From Gracilariopsis chorda (taxonomy: Eukaryota; Rhodophyta; Florideophyceae; Gracilariales; Gracilariaceae), in NCBI GenBank assembly GCA_003194525.1, contig NBIV01000367.1, positions 1 to 64,000 on the forward strand: DNA of 64,000 nucleotides. Direction: 5' to 3'. This document shows positions 8,903 to 19,796 of this stretch, piece by piece. Made by a program: the position numbers and the translations under genes. Numbering within the stretch: position 1 is the first letter of the stretch; every line of letters begins with the position of its first letter. The notes below the pieces were generated by a model that saw only the letters and a list, made by a program, of their open reading frames with translations, searched no databases and had not been told where the DNA came from.

Positions 8903-11900
8903 TCAAAGGTCTAAGGGGAGCAAGCCACAGTCACCGCGGAACCTTGCCAGCTTAACTCGACCGAGCGCTTTCGTCAGCATATCGGCAACCATGTCTTCCG
9001 TGGAACAGTACTGCAACTGGACGGCTTTGTCGCGTAGAGCCTCTCTGGTGAAGTGAAAGCGAATATCAATGTGCTTAGTACGCTTGTTCACAACTCCATT
9101 TCGAGCAAGGTCGATGCAACCTTGGTTGTCCACGTACACAGTTGTGGGCTCAACCATTAGCGTCACTGACTCATCCACGTGTAGTCCACTTGCGTTGCCA
9201 ATGCCACTCCACAGTCGTCTCAGCCAGATCGCTTCCTTCGTCCCACTGCACAGACTCACATACTCAGCCTCAGCGCTAGACAGTGCAACTACTTCCTGTT
9301 GGCGCGAGCTCCAAGACACAGGAGCACCGCACATCATGAACACATACCCACTGGTGGACTTGCGGTTGGATGTATCACCTGCCCAGTCAGAGTCTACGTA
9401 TCCATACAGCTGAGTATCAGTCGTGGAGCCATAAGTAAGTCCGAGGGAGCGAGTGCCATTGAGGTAACGCAGAACACGCTTGACCGCTTTCCAATGAGTC
9501 TCTCCAGGTTTCTCGACATACTTGGCTAGCTTGGACACTGCAAACGAGATGTCCGGTCGAGTGCCAACAGAGAGATACATCAGACAACCGATCACCTGGC
9601 GATACGGGATGTTCGTCAGAGGCTCTTCTACCTTAGTGAGGTCAGCACCAGAGTCCATGGGAGTGTCCATTGGTTTGCACTGCAACATGCCAAAACGTTC
9701 TAAGACCTTACGCGTGTATGCAGACTGTGTCAGGTACAGCTGTCTTTTGGATCGATCACGATGGATCTCGAACCCAAGTACCATGCGCGCTTCACTGAGA
9801 TCCTTCATCTGAAAACGTTTTGACAGTTCACGCTTTACGCGATTCATTGTCTCCATACTTGGACTCGCAATGAGCAAGTCGTCCACATAAAGAGCAATGA
9901 TCACAAGCGCTCCCAGTACCTCTCCGGTGTAAACGCACTCGTCTGCGACGTTTGGCTTCAGACCCATCCAACCAATGAGGAACAAGTACATCTTTGTAAA
10001 CCACTGCCTTGATGCCTGTCGTAGCCCATAGATGGCTTTCTTGAGAAGGCATACCAAGTCCTCGTTCCCAGGTTTGATGAATCCGTCCGGCTGCTCCATG
10101 TACACAGTCTCTTCCAGGTCGCCATTCAAGAATGCAGTCTTCACATCCATCTGGTGCAGATGATAGTTCTGCACTGCTACAATGGACAGAATCATTCTAA
10201 TGGATGTGAATTTGACCACTGGTGCATACGTCTCGGAGAAGTCTACACCTTCGATCTGCAGAAACCCTCGAGCCACCACACGAGCCTTGTACCTCACTGT
10301 CGGTTCATCGTTGTCGCCAGCCTCATATTTTTGCACAAATACCCACTTGGATGATATCACGTTGCTGTCAGCTGGCCTTGGCACTAACTCCCATGTGTCA
10401 TGCTCCATCAGAGACTCGTACTCACTGTTCATGGCCTTGGTCCACGCTTTTGAATCAGGACGTGACACCGCATCGGAGTATGAGGATGGGACGTCATCAC
10501 TGGCAGTGAGTAGGGCAGTGCCGCGCCACCACGAGGTAGGCGCTCTACGCTCACGAGTGGATCTCCGAAGTGGTTGTGGATCTGGTACGTCTGGCTCAAC
10601 TTCTGTCTCAGCTGTGGGCTCATCGTGGCCACTGCCTGAAGCTTCTTCTGGTGGAGTATCTGGTGCAGCGGGTTCAACTTGGGCAGCATCGGTGGGTGTA
10701 GTAGAGGTGGAGGTGATGTTTGATTTCGGCTTGTCCGAGATGTCGATCTCAGCATAGTCGTCATCATCAACGTGGTCAGTACCTTGATCTGAACCACTAC
10801 ATTCGTCAAACCTCACATCTCTCGACACAACCACCTTCTTCTTTTGCGCATCCCACAGTTTATAACCGTTCGATCCAGTTGTGTACCCAATAAAGATCGC
10901 CTCCACGGCACGTTGCTCCAGCTTCTTCAGCTTGTGGTCCACCACTTTGTACCAGCACCGGCTACCGAACACACGCAGATTGCTCAAGTCAGGTTCATAT
11001 CCACTCCACATCTCGAGTGGTGTCACGTCACTCGGAAGGGCCTTGCAGGTGACTCGATTGCGCACATACACTGCAACGTTCAATGCTTCAGCCCAGAAGC
11101 TCTTTGGCAGTTTCTTGTGATGCAGCATCGATCTCACCAAGTCCATGAGTGTTCGGTTGAACCGTTCGGCCAGACCATTCTGATGTGGATTGTAAGGCAC
11201 CGTTCGCTGATGTTCAATACCGTGACGTTCAAGCTCTTGTGAAAACTTCTTTGACACATATTCACCAGCATTGTCTGTGCGTAACGCATGTAGCACAGAC
11301 TCACGTGCGGTAATGGTTTTCACATGTCGGTCACTCTGATTTTGAACCATCTTGAGCCACTTCACGAACACGTGGAACACCTCATCCTTGGTCTTGAGCA
11401 TGTACAAGAAGCAAAAACGGGAGTGATCATCGATGAATGTGACGAAGTAGTGTGAACCTCCCAAGGAACCTACTTGGATTGGACCACAAATGTCCGAATG
11501 CACTAGGTCCAATGGGTGCAAAGCCCGTTCCCCCCCTTGCTTGGGAGTTGGAGCACGTGTAGATTTTCCCACTACACAAGAGTCACACACATCCATCGAT
11601 TGATTCAAGTCCACATTCAGCCCTGACACAACACCGTTACGAGCCATATGTTTGATACCATCCACATTCACATGAGCCATTCGAGCATGCCATAGTGACA
11701 GGTCAGTCACAAGTGCGTTGTCCATGTCTTCTGGTACTTCAATCGCGGTACATAGGTAGTACAGTCCTTTGATGCGACGGCCCTGGGCGATCATGGTGTT
11801 GCCTTTGTATACACATACTTTGGTTTTGTCAAACACCACTCGCGCACCCAGGTCACACATCGCAGATACTGACAGCAGATGATACCTTAAATTCGGTACG

Positions 11901-12928
11901 TGCACTACTTCACCCAACCGGCACTTGCTCTTACGCCCTTCAACAGCGAGATCGAGGTGGACACTGCCATGACCAAGAGACTCCAGCTTCGAGTCATTGC
12001 CGATACTCACACCGGCAGACTCTCTTTTGCTATAACTGTCAAACATGGACTCGTCATACGTCATATGGGCGGTGGCACCAGAGTCAATGATCCAGTCACT
12101 GATACTTTCTTCCACAGAACATGTCGCAATGAGACAAACAAAGTCAGAGTCACTGTCACATCCTCGTTTCTCGTTGCCGAGATCGGTCTGCACAGCTGGG
12201 TTTGCGGCAGCACTCTGCTCTTTGCTAGCTTCGTCACGTTGTCTCTTGAAACAGTTTCTCTGGATATGCCCCTTCTTACCACAGTAGTAGCACACCATGG
12301 ACTTCTTTCGTGACTGCGCACCGACCAAAGCCGTGTCACTTCCGGACTCCTCCTTGGCACGATCGTTCATTCGCTGTTCCTCTTGCAGCAAACGACTGTT
12401 CACAAACTCTAAATCGAGTTTGCGATCACCAATCGTGGTGTCAATAGCGACAATGAGGTGTTCGAAGCGGTCTGGTAGCCCACATAGGATTGCCATAGCG
12501 ATGTCTTCCTCCTCAACCACTACGTCCATGCTCTTCAGATCCGATGCAAGATGACGAACACGATTGATGAAGTGTAACATTTTCTCATCATCTCGCATCT
12601 TGGCTGTGTAGAAGGCACGTCTTGCATTGATTCGGTTGAGCAGAGTTTTACGCTGGAACACATCGCAAATGGCATTCCACATTTCCGCAGCATTCTCGGT
12701 ATCCCTCACATGGTCCAAATGCTCATCACTGATGCTGAGACCAATAACAGCCCTGGCCTTGGCGTCTTTCTTCTTCCATGCTGACAACTCGTCATCGTCC
12801 GTAGGCCTGGTTGATTCAAGATGGTCATCGAGGTCCTTGAGTGCAAGCAGCAACTCAACCTTTTGCTTCCATACATGGAAGTTATCCTCGCCCAACTTTT
12901 CAATCTTGATGCCACCGAATGAATCCAT
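8903..12928 (-). CDS. Copia-B gag-pol polyprotein, intact (1341 aa)
   Basis: This encodes Gag (starting MDSFGGIKIEKL, a domain that fits the UBN2/retrotran-gag type) with a CCHC knuckle CYYCGKKGHIQRNC at ~212-225. Protease has DSGATAHM (~279). Integrase has a zinc region (HARMAHVN... CDSC, ~413-460) and catalytic residues in HSDICG (~474), RTDNAGEY (~552) and LAERFNRT (~587), with 35 residues between the last two. RT has VDVKTAFLNG and YVDDLLIAS (~1012). RNase H has DSDWAGD (~1181), EAEYVSL (~1222) and KHIDIRFHF. All motifs are present. A run of seven G at the protease-integrase junction (plus-strand C run, 11530-11536) is in frame here but is 6 or 8 long in sister copies. The ATG at 12928 is the shared start of B1, B2 and B5. 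Confidence 0.95.
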   Translation of the reverse strand: MDSFGGIKIEKLGEDNFHVWKQKVELLLALKDLDDHLESTRPTDDDELSAWKKKDAKARAVIGLSISDEHLDHVRDTENAAEMWNAICDVFQRKTLLNRINARRAFYTAKMRDDEKMLHFINRVRHLASDLKSMDVVVEEEDIAMAILCGLPDRFEHLIVAIDTTIGDRKLDLEFVNSRLLQEEQRMNDRAKEESGSDTALVGAQSRKKSMVCYYCGKKGHIQRNCFKRQRDEASKEQSAAANPAVQTDLGNEKRGCDSDSDFVCLIATCSVEESISDWIIDSGATAHMTYDESMFDSYSKRESAGVSIGNDSKLESLGHGSVHLDLAVEGRKSKCRLGEVVHVPNLRYHLLSVSAMCDLGARVVFDKTKVCVYKGNTMIAQGRRIKGLYYLCTAIEVPEDMDNALVTDLSLWHARMAHVNVDGIKHMARNGVVSGLNVDLNQSMDVCDSCVVGKSTRAPTPKQGGERALHPLDLVHSDICGPIQVGSLGGSHYFVTFIDDHSRFCFLYMLKTKDEVFHVFVKWLKMVQNQSDRHVKTITARESVLHALRTDNAGEYVSKKFSQELERHGIEHQRTVPYNPHQNGLAERFNRTLMDLVRSMLHHKKLPKSFWAEALNVAVYVRNRVTCKALPSDVTPLEMWSGYEPDLSNLRVFGSRCWYKVVDHKLKKLEQRAVEAIFIGYTTGSNGYKLWDAQKKKVVVSRDVRFDECSGSDQGTDHVDDDDYAEIDISDKPKSNITSTSTTPTDAAQVEPAAPDTPPEEASGSGHDEPTAETEVEPDVPDPQPLRRSTRERRAPTSWWRGTALLTASDDVPSSYSDAVSRPDSKAWTKAMNSEYESLMEHDTWELVPRPADSNVISSKWVFVQKYEAGDNDEPTVRYKARVVARGFLQIEGVDFSETYAPVVKFTSIRMILSIVAVQNYHLHQMDVKTAFLNGDLEETVYMEQPDGFIKPGNEDLVCLLKKAIYGLRQASRQWFTKMYLFLIGWMGLKPNVADECVYTGEVLGALVIIALYVDDLLIASPSMETMNRVKRELSKRFQMKDLSEARMVLGFEIHRDRSKRQLYLTQSAYTRKVLERFGMLQCKPMDTPMDSGADLTKVEEPLTNIPYRQVIGCLMYLSVGTRPDISFAVSKLAKYVEKPGETHWKAVKRVLRYLNGTRSLGLTYGSTTDTQLYGYVDSDWAGDTSNRKSTSGYVFMMCGAPVSWSSRQQEVVALSSAEAEYVSLCSGTKEAIWLRRLWSGIGNASGLHVDESVTLMVEPTTVYVDNQGCIDLARNGVVNKRTKHIDIRFHFTREALRDKAVQLQYCSTEDMVADMLTKALGRVKLARFRGDCGLLPLDL

Positions 12929-14133
12929 GCTTGGTAGATGTCAACAAACAGCACAGGTGCGATGAAAGACCTACGGCACTTAAGTAGTACAAAAATGGCA
13001 ACAACGACAACAATAACAACAAAAACAACGACAACAACAACAACAAAACTTCAAATTCGGGCGCACTGACGGGAGAAACTACCTCCGCTACCCTAGGGTG
13101 TCGGACCCCTGGCCCCCGGAGATGCTCCGGGTACAAGACGTCTTCTTCTGTCTTCCCTCTCCTACGTCTAAGGAGAAGATGCGTCGCTCTCTACGAGGCT
13201 TCCAGAGGATGGTTAATGACCCAAGATATGCCTTCACCAAGTATAACCCTCTCTGGCCTCTTGCAAGAACTTGCGCGACCTCGCAACTGAAGCTACTATG
13301 GCAACCAAAGTACGCTGCTAACGCGCAACCACTTAAGGTCACACGCGGCCTGATCCTAAGAAGGAGGTCAGCCTACGCCACGTCGCCTCCCCGCACAAAC
13401 GCCCAAGGGTCAGATGCACGGATCAAAAGCTCGTTATGGAATACCTTCGCAACAGCCCAAGAATCCCGACACGCAGTCAGGATCAAAACAAATAATTCAA
13501 TCACCCGCACCAGCGCAGTACGCCACGGCACCCCGTCCACAGATGCACCCGCTGAACTTACCAGGTCTTAACGACCGTCACCGTTATCTGTCCAAATGGA
13601 CCGGTGGGAAGCCGCTCGACAGTACACCCGCTTTGGTTCAAGCCGCCAGGCTCACGTCCCCGGATACCTGGAATCACCCAAAGTAACCCGGATCAACCGC
13701 TCGTCGCACTGGACACCAGATGATGATTAAGAAACACGAAGAACAAGCAACTGCTGAGCACACGATCACGGAGCCCAGACTTCGAAACTAGACCGACTCG
13801 ACCTCACGGATACGACCCGACAAACGACTCGGGGATCCCAAAACACAAGATAGAGGGAGTGTCACACACAAATTAGATAGCGATCGACAACACGGGCAAC
13901 AACGGAGGCCCAACTGAACAACGATAGGAAGTAAACGTCGAACCACTACCACCACAACGCCCTCAGGGAGGAACGCAAACCAAAGGAGAATGACCAACAC
14001 CGACCAACAATGGGATCAAGACACCCGACGCAACGACGAAAGAGGCAACAACAGCGAAACGGATGAACGGCGGTGAGGGAGAGCGGCGACAGACGAACGA
14101 TACGGAAAGGGATAGCGGCAGCGGTCAGCGGGG
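12929..14133 (-). other. 5' leader of Copia-B1
   Basis: About 1.2 kb untranslated. In element orientation it ends in a GUU-repeat tract (plus strand CAA-rich, about 12999-13047). Just before that (13058-13137) is the same structured module as in Copia-A, recognisable by AGGGTAGCGGAGGTAG and TCTCCCGTCAGTGCGCCCG. Open frames on the opposite strand here look incidental. Confidence 0.75.
12999..13047. repeat. CAA/GTT microsatellite-like tract
   Basis: Imperfect CAA repeats on the plus strand (GTT on the element strand) lie between the structured leader module and the gag start. They are also present in B2 (about 26150-26198) and B5 (about 52801-52850). Confidence 0.8.
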
Positions 14134-14147
14134 CTGGGCCCATAACC
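14134..14147 (-). other. Primer binding site of Copia-B1
   Basis: CTGGGCCCATAACC on the plus strand is GGTTATGGGCCCAG on the element strand, the same internal initiator tRNA-Met site as in Copia-A and Copia-C. Confidence 0.88.
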
Positions 14148-14926
14148 TGTTGAAAGTTGAAAGGAAGTTGAAGGGATGGAAGGGAAGTTCGCCAGCTCTA
14201 GCTTGGATTTACTTGGAGGTCCTTCAGGCACATCTTATATACCACTCTAAACTCGAATTGCGCGGGAACACCAACTACAAGTAAAACCTAAACCACTAAG
14301 CAGGGACACTCAATACTACCAATCATCATCTAACATGACATAGCCAGCTCAGCACAACCTCAGTACACCAACGCACACCAACGCACCAATGTTCTGTAAT
14401 AGTTACGTGCATACACATGACCATGACAAGGCACAAATTCACGACTCCAACACACGCCAGCACATGCCAACACATCACGGTAAGTCAACACGTTACGGTA
14501 AGTCGGCACGTAACCTGTGGTGTTAGTGCCATGTCATCATGTGGCGATGCACACAACACCCACGTCATCAATATACCCGTGCATGTGTAAACCTGTTGAC
14601 AGTGCATGCGCACCTTACCATTGTACCAACCACGGCTGTACCACTTGTACCAGCTGTCAACCACTTCATCAGTATCCCCTGCACACAACGTACACTGTGA
14701 CCACTGTAGTAGCTGGACACGTGGGTGTGTCCAACCGATCCAGTTATGCCATACCACTTGTACGCACCACGTTGCATATGTACATTTGCAGTAGCCAATC
14801 AGAAGCCAGTTTCACGTTGGGTTCGCGCACACGCGCATATGCGCTTTTGCAGAGGTACCCTCTAAAACAGCCCATGCTCCCCGGAACATTTGGTTTTCAG
14901 TGACAGCACAGGTACTACTGCCAACA
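14148..14926 (-). repeat. 5' LTR of Copia-B1
   Basis: 779 bases, essentially identical to the 3' LTR. A TATA box, TATATAAG on the element strand, lies at 14234-14241. Confidence 0.95.
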
Positions 14927-14931
14927 CAATA
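14927..14931. repeat. Target-site duplication of Copia-B1, right copy
   Basis: CAATA, identical to 8099-8103. Confidence 0.93.
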
Positions 14932-16571
14932 TCTCCAACGTTGTCAGATCTTTCAAACTTGCCCAGAAATGGCAGTTTATGTGCTTTGCCAAGCCGACAC
15001 GATCGACATATCTCCTCCATGCACTTGAGTTTTGGTACTCCGTCGACATATTCATGAACCTTTTGTAGGTCATACTCATTCATATGTGCCAGTCTGCGAT
15101 GCCACAATGTACTTGGGCTGTCGTCTGTTGCAGAAAGCATCTTGGATGTATCCCAGTGGTCAATGGGGTTGGGTAGCATGTACAGACGGGGACGATTATG
15201 ACGAGTCCCACGTCCAATGTCAAACCCGTGCTCATGTTGTAGGGTTACCTCCTTACCACAGAACCGTGACTGGATACCCTTGTCAGCTAAGCGACCTACA
15301 GATACTAGGTTATATCCAAGATTCGGAACTAGCAGCACTTTCGACAACCTGAGGTTCACATTCGAGAAGGGTAGTATGACATCTCCTTGTTGCGTGGCAT
15401 TCACCGTGGTGTTGTCAGCTATCTCAATTGTCTTCTCTGGTATGTCAATCACTGTGTCTGGAACGAACGCAGATACAGAACAGAAGAAATGAGACGTAGC
15501 ACCACTGTCCGCATAAGTGTCGACGTGACTAATAGCTGGCGGTACCACTGAAGACTTCTCACTAGCAACACCAGCAATTTCAACTTTGGACGCTCTACTG
15601 GATGACTTCCCAGAACGCTTTGGCTTCTCAACTGCGTTCACCCTCAGCTGGTCCAAGATTGCTTGTGGCAGATGGTTGTCAGGGTTGTCTGGATTCACGT
15701 GACATCGGTCTTGGGTATGTCCATCACGGTCGCAGAAGGTGCAGTGGTACCCGTTTCTGCTTCCAGCAGCATACGCACGACCAGTGGGGTCGTTAAAAGT
15801 GGTCGAATCTGACGCGTTACGATCATTTTCATTACCAATCGATGATCTGCTGTGTCCAATTATTCGGGCACCACCCTTGTATCTGTTCTTTTTGCGATTA
15901 CGACCTCTACTCGAACTACCTGAACCCATTTGACGAGCATTATATTCATCAATCAGGGTTGTCGCCACATAGTCCCATGTCAGTTCGGAGACCTCCTTGG
16001 TCCTAAGTGCTGCGGCAGTTGACTCCAAAGAGCAGTTGGGGTCAATAGAGGCCAGAAGCATAGGTGCCTTGTGAGACTCAGGTATAGCCGCATCCTTGCC
16101 CATGCGGTCCAGCTGCGAGAACAGACAGGCAAACTGGTCCACATACTCAGACATGTTTTGGCCTTTGTATGACATTCTGAACAGCTGAGTCTGCACAGCT
16201 ATACGAGACACAGTCCTGTTTGAGGCATATCTCGCATCAAGTAGTTGAAGCATGTGACCAGGGTCATCATCCACATCCATGACTACACGCAGTGGGGCAT
16301 CACCAAGTGCACAAATGATGATTGCACATGCCTTTTCGCGCTTTGCAAGTATACGGGAGGGTGTCTGGGTCGCACTAGAAACAGACGCTTGTGTCATTGT
16401 GGCACTAGATGACTCCTCCGAACTGGACATAACCACATTCCAGACACCTTTAATTCGACACGCGGCACGTAGACGGTGTCGCCATAGGGTGTAATCTTCA
16501 CCTCGCTTACCATGGAAGCGTGGGATCTTCACACCAGAGGTGGTTTCGGACTCAACTTCGGAGTCAGACAT
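14932..16571 (-). pseudogene. Copia-A2 gag-protease-integrase N-terminal half
   Basis: Starts MSDSEVESE at 16571 as in A1. It is open through Gag (CCHC knuckle CTFCDRDGHTQDRC), protease (DSGATSHFF) and the integrase zinc region (HRRLAHMNEYDL, CRSCRLGKAHKLPF), and stops only because Copia-B1 is inserted after NVGDIV. The frame itself is not otherwise broken here; the sole nonsense change seen in A2 is at 7089-7091. It is about 85-90% like A1 by eye, so A2 is an older or different subfamily copy. Confidence 0.93.
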
Positions 16572-17347
16572 TATTCCGGAAGGAGATCAACCACCAAAAA
16601 ATGAAACCAAATGAAATGAAAATGAAGCAGAGTGAGGGACTCGATGCTTAGAAAGTTGACCAGAAGCTAATATGAATGCCTGATCGCGATACAGCTATTG
16701 ACTTGCAGCTGATGTAACACTATGAGGAGAGAACTGGAGCGCAGTATCTCAAAACTCAACAGCGAGGGCGCCAGCGGAGACCGTGTAACCAAGTCTCAAC
16801 GCTCGTCCAGACGCGTCTGGTACGCGAATCACAGGCGAAGGTCGGGTCCTCTACGCCCGGAGTATAGTCACGAGTAGCTCTGAAGCAAACTCGGAAATGA
16901 AAATAACTTCATAAAGGCGGGCGCACTGACGGGAGAAACTACCTCCGCTACCCTAAGGGTTGAACCCCTGGACCCTGGTAACTCTCTCCAGGTGAAGTAC
17001 GAAATTCTTCTTGACCTACCCTGTTCTGCGCACTTCAGAACGAGGGGCTTTACAATCCGTACGTGTCGTCCCAGGGAGGTTAGTAGCTGTCGCGATAAGC
17101 GTTAACCAGTTAACCCCTGCTAGACACTTGCAGGAAAATAGCGCGGTCTTCCTTGTGCGCTGAAGCAATGGAGCCGGGATCGGCAAAGGCGCAGGTCGGC
17201 TTACCGGAGAAGATGTCCCTGAACGCTTTGCCTACTTTCACCACAGCACCAATTACTTCCACAAGACTCGCAAAGATGATCTGCGCAAGACGATGAATCG
17301 AACGAAAGAAAGTCAAAAGAGCGCGACGTCTGCAAAATGTCGACGCT
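16572..17347 (-). other. 5' leader of Copia-A2
   Basis: Homologous to 787-1565 in reverse orientation. It contains the hairpin GTTCTG/CAGAAC (17023-17041) and the AGGGTAGCGGAGGTAG module. No gene is seen. Confidence 0.85.
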
Positions 17348-17361
17348 CTGGGCCCATAACC
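17348..17361 (-). other. Primer binding site of Copia-A2
   Basis: CTGGGCCCATAACC on the plus strand, directly before the LTR boundary TGATGAT. Confidence 0.85.
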
Positions 17362-17542
17362 TGATGATTTAAACGATAGTTGGGCTTCGGCGGAAATGAA
17401 AAAGGAAAGAAAGAAAGAAAATAAAGAGTGAAGGTTGCCAGGCTTAGGGCCGAGTTTACTTGGTACTGCCACTCCAGAGTCTTATATAGCACATCTACTT
17501 CGCACTTCCACTAGAAGAAAACCCTACAGCACTAAGTGGGGA
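17362..17542 (-). repeat. 5' LTR fragment of Copia-A2
   Basis: The first 181 bases on the plus strand (the promoter-proximal end of the LTR) are present, then the sequence switches abruptly to a Copia-B LTR. The rest of this LTR is not found on the far side. Confidence 0.85.
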
Positions 17543-18336
17543 TGTTGAAAGTTGAAAGGAAGTTGAGTGGATGGAAGGGAAGTTCGCCAGCTCTGGCTTG
17601 GATTTACTTGGAGGTCCTTCAGGCACATCTTATATACCACTCTAAACTCGAATTGCGCGGGAACACCAACTACAAGTAAAACCTAAACCACTAAGCAGGG
17701 ACACTCAATACTACAAATCATCATCTAACATGACATAGCCAGCTCAGCACAACCTCATTACATCAACGCACACCAACGCACCAACGTTCCGTAATAGTTA
17801 CGTGCATACACATGACCATGACAAGGCACAAATTCACGACTCCAACACACGCCAGCACATGCCAACACATCACGGTAAGTCAACACGTCACGGTAAGTCG
17901 GCACGTAACCTGTGGTGTTAGTGCCATGTCATCAAGTGCCATGTCATCATGTGGCAATGTACACAACACCCACGTCATCAATATACCCGTGCATGTGTAA
18001 ACCTGTTGACAGTGCATGCGCACCTTACCATTGTACCAACCACTGCTGTACCACTTGTACCAGCTGTCAACCACTTCACCAGTATCCCCTGCACACAACG
18101 TACACTGTGACCACTGTAGTACCTGGACACGTGGGTGTGTCCAACCGATCCAGTTATGCCATACCACTTGTACGCACCACGTTGCATATGTACATTTGCA
18201 GTAGCCAATCAGAAGCCAGTTTCACGTTGGGTTCGCGCACACGCGCATATGCGCTTTTGCAGAGGTACCCTCTAAAACAGCCCATGCTCCCCGGAACATT
18301 TGGTTTTCAGTGACAGCACAGGCACTACTGCCAACA
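17543..18336 (-). repeat. Lone Copia-B LTR joining two different Copia-A copies
   Basis: A complete 794-bp B LTR (TGTTGAAAG to TGCCAACA) with the 15-base internal duplication. Left flank GGGGA and right flank GAATC do not match, so there is no target duplication. The left side is A2 LTR and the right side is the leader of A4. A simple solo LTR would have matching flanks and a continuous host sequence, so this looks like recombination between two B insertions. Confidence 0.85.
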
Positions 18337-18905
18337 GAATCGACGATCAGCTGGGATTAAAGAGAATGATTGCGGTACAGCCGCTGAATTGTAGCTGATG
18401 TCACACTAAGAAAGAGATACTGGAGTGAAGAATTGTCGACACTCAACAGCTCGGATGCCAGCGGAGACCGTGTAGACAAGTCTCAACGCTCGTCCAGACG
18501 CGTCTGGTACGCGAATTGCAGGCGGGAGTTTGGGTCCTCGACGCCCGGAGTATACTCACAAGTGGCCCTGAAGCGCACTCGGAAAAGAAAATAAAAGATG
18601 AAACTTCGTATAAGCGGGCGCGCTGACAGGAGTAACTACCTCCGCTACCCTAAAGGTTGAACCCCTGGACCCTGGATGCTCTCTCCAGGTGCGATGTGCG
18701 ATTTTCTTCGATCTGCCTTACTCCACGTACTTCACGAGTAGGGTGCTCAATCCGTACAAAACGTCCCAGGGAGATTACTAACAAGCGCGATATGCTTTCA
18801 CCAGTTAACCCCTGCTGGTCTCTTGGGGGATATTAGCTCGATCTTACGCGCGCACGCAAAACTAAAAGAAGTTGAAACGGAGCGACGCCTGCAAATATCG
18901 ATGCT
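18337..18905 (-). other. 5' leader fragment of Copia-A4
   Basis: Similar to the A1 and A2 leaders but diverged. It keeps the module AGGGTAGCGGAGGTAG and a variant first hairpin (TACTC/GAGTA on the element strand). The coding part of A4 is missing to the left. Confidence 0.8.
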
Positions 18906-18919
18906 CTGGGCCCATAACC
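18906..18919 (-). other. Primer binding site of Copia-A4
   Basis: CTGGGCCCATAACC on the plus strand, directly before the LTR. Confidence 0.85.
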
Positions 18920-19748
18920 TGTTGATATGAAATGATGTTGAGAGATCATGTTGGGTTTCGACGGAAATGAAAAGGAAAGAAAGAAAGAAAATAAGGAGTG
19001 AAGGTTGCCACCAGGCTTGGCGGCGAGTTTACTTGGTACTGCGACTTCAGAGTCTTATATAGCACATGTATATCGCACTACCACTACAAGAAAACCCTAC
19101 ACCACTAAGTGGGGACACCCAATACTACCAATCGTAATCAAACAAAACACAATAAGGGTTGCACACAGTGATTAAAGCTTAGTACAACCATGCAAAAGAA
19201 CATTACAACACATTACAACCACGCACACCAAGTGAATCAAGCAGACAACAATGCGAAAAAAGTGAACCAGACATGCCAACAATGTGCCAGCATGTGACAG
19301 CACTGTGTAAACACTTATTTGCATCATCATGACTATGACAAAGCACAAATTCACATGCCACCGCATCCATGTAGATACCCTAGGTGTGTTGCGTGCATGG
19401 TACGTGCTTACTTGCACAACTGCACATATGCAACATCTGCATGTAGCTGTAAACCAGATGTAGCCACACATATTCCTAAGTACCATGCCCATTCACCTTA
19501 TGCCAAGTGACCAGTTGCATGCCCATGACACATACGATGCACAACACTTGAACGAATGCATTGCATATGAGTATATGCAGTAGCCAATCATAGGGCCGTT
19601 TCACGTTGGGTTTGAGAACACACGCCTATGCGATTTTGCAAAGCAGCTCTCAAAAAAAGCCCTCCGTTATGTGAAACTTTGTTTCGAAGTGCTGCACCAT
19701 CATATGTCCCAGGACTACCAGGCACTCGACCATGTGCTAACATCAACA
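18920..19748 (-). repeat. 5' LTR of Copia-A4
   Basis: 829 bases from TGTTGATATG to GCTAACATCAACA on the plus strand. It is homologous to the other A LTRs with many substitutions, so it is an older subfamily. Confidence 0.85.
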
Positions 19749-19796
19749 ATCCCGGCTCCATTGCTTCAGCGCACAAGGAAGACCGCGCTATTTTCC
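19749..19796 (+). other. Scrap of Copia-A leader
   Basis: 48 bases starting ATCCCGGCTCCATTGC match the plus-sense A leader (compare the reverse strand at about 17130-17180). It is caught between the A4 LTR and the next plus-strand LTR, a remnant of another A copy. Confidence 0.75.

Larger units (their letters stand above)
8104..14926 (-). mobile_element. Copia-B1, complete and apparently intact Ty1/copia element
   Basis: A 6823-bp element on the minus strand with 779-bp LTRs at both ends, primer site, 1.2-kb leader, uninterrupted 1341-codon polyprotein and polypurine tract, all flanked by the perfect 5-bp duplication CAATA. By eye the LTRs differ at one position. It interrupts the integrase of Copia-A2. 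It is the best candidate in the window for a currently mobile element. Confidence 0.97.

Noticed and set aside
13098-13571. 157-codon antisense frame in the Copia-B leader, also at 26249-26722 and 52277-52750
   Set aside because: All three copies are nearly identical DNA, so an open frame is uninformative. It overlaps the structured leader and shows no recognisable protein features.
17543-18336. Ordinary solo LTR from one Copia-B insertion
   Set aside because: The 5-bp flanks do not match, and the host sequence on the two sides comes from different A copies.
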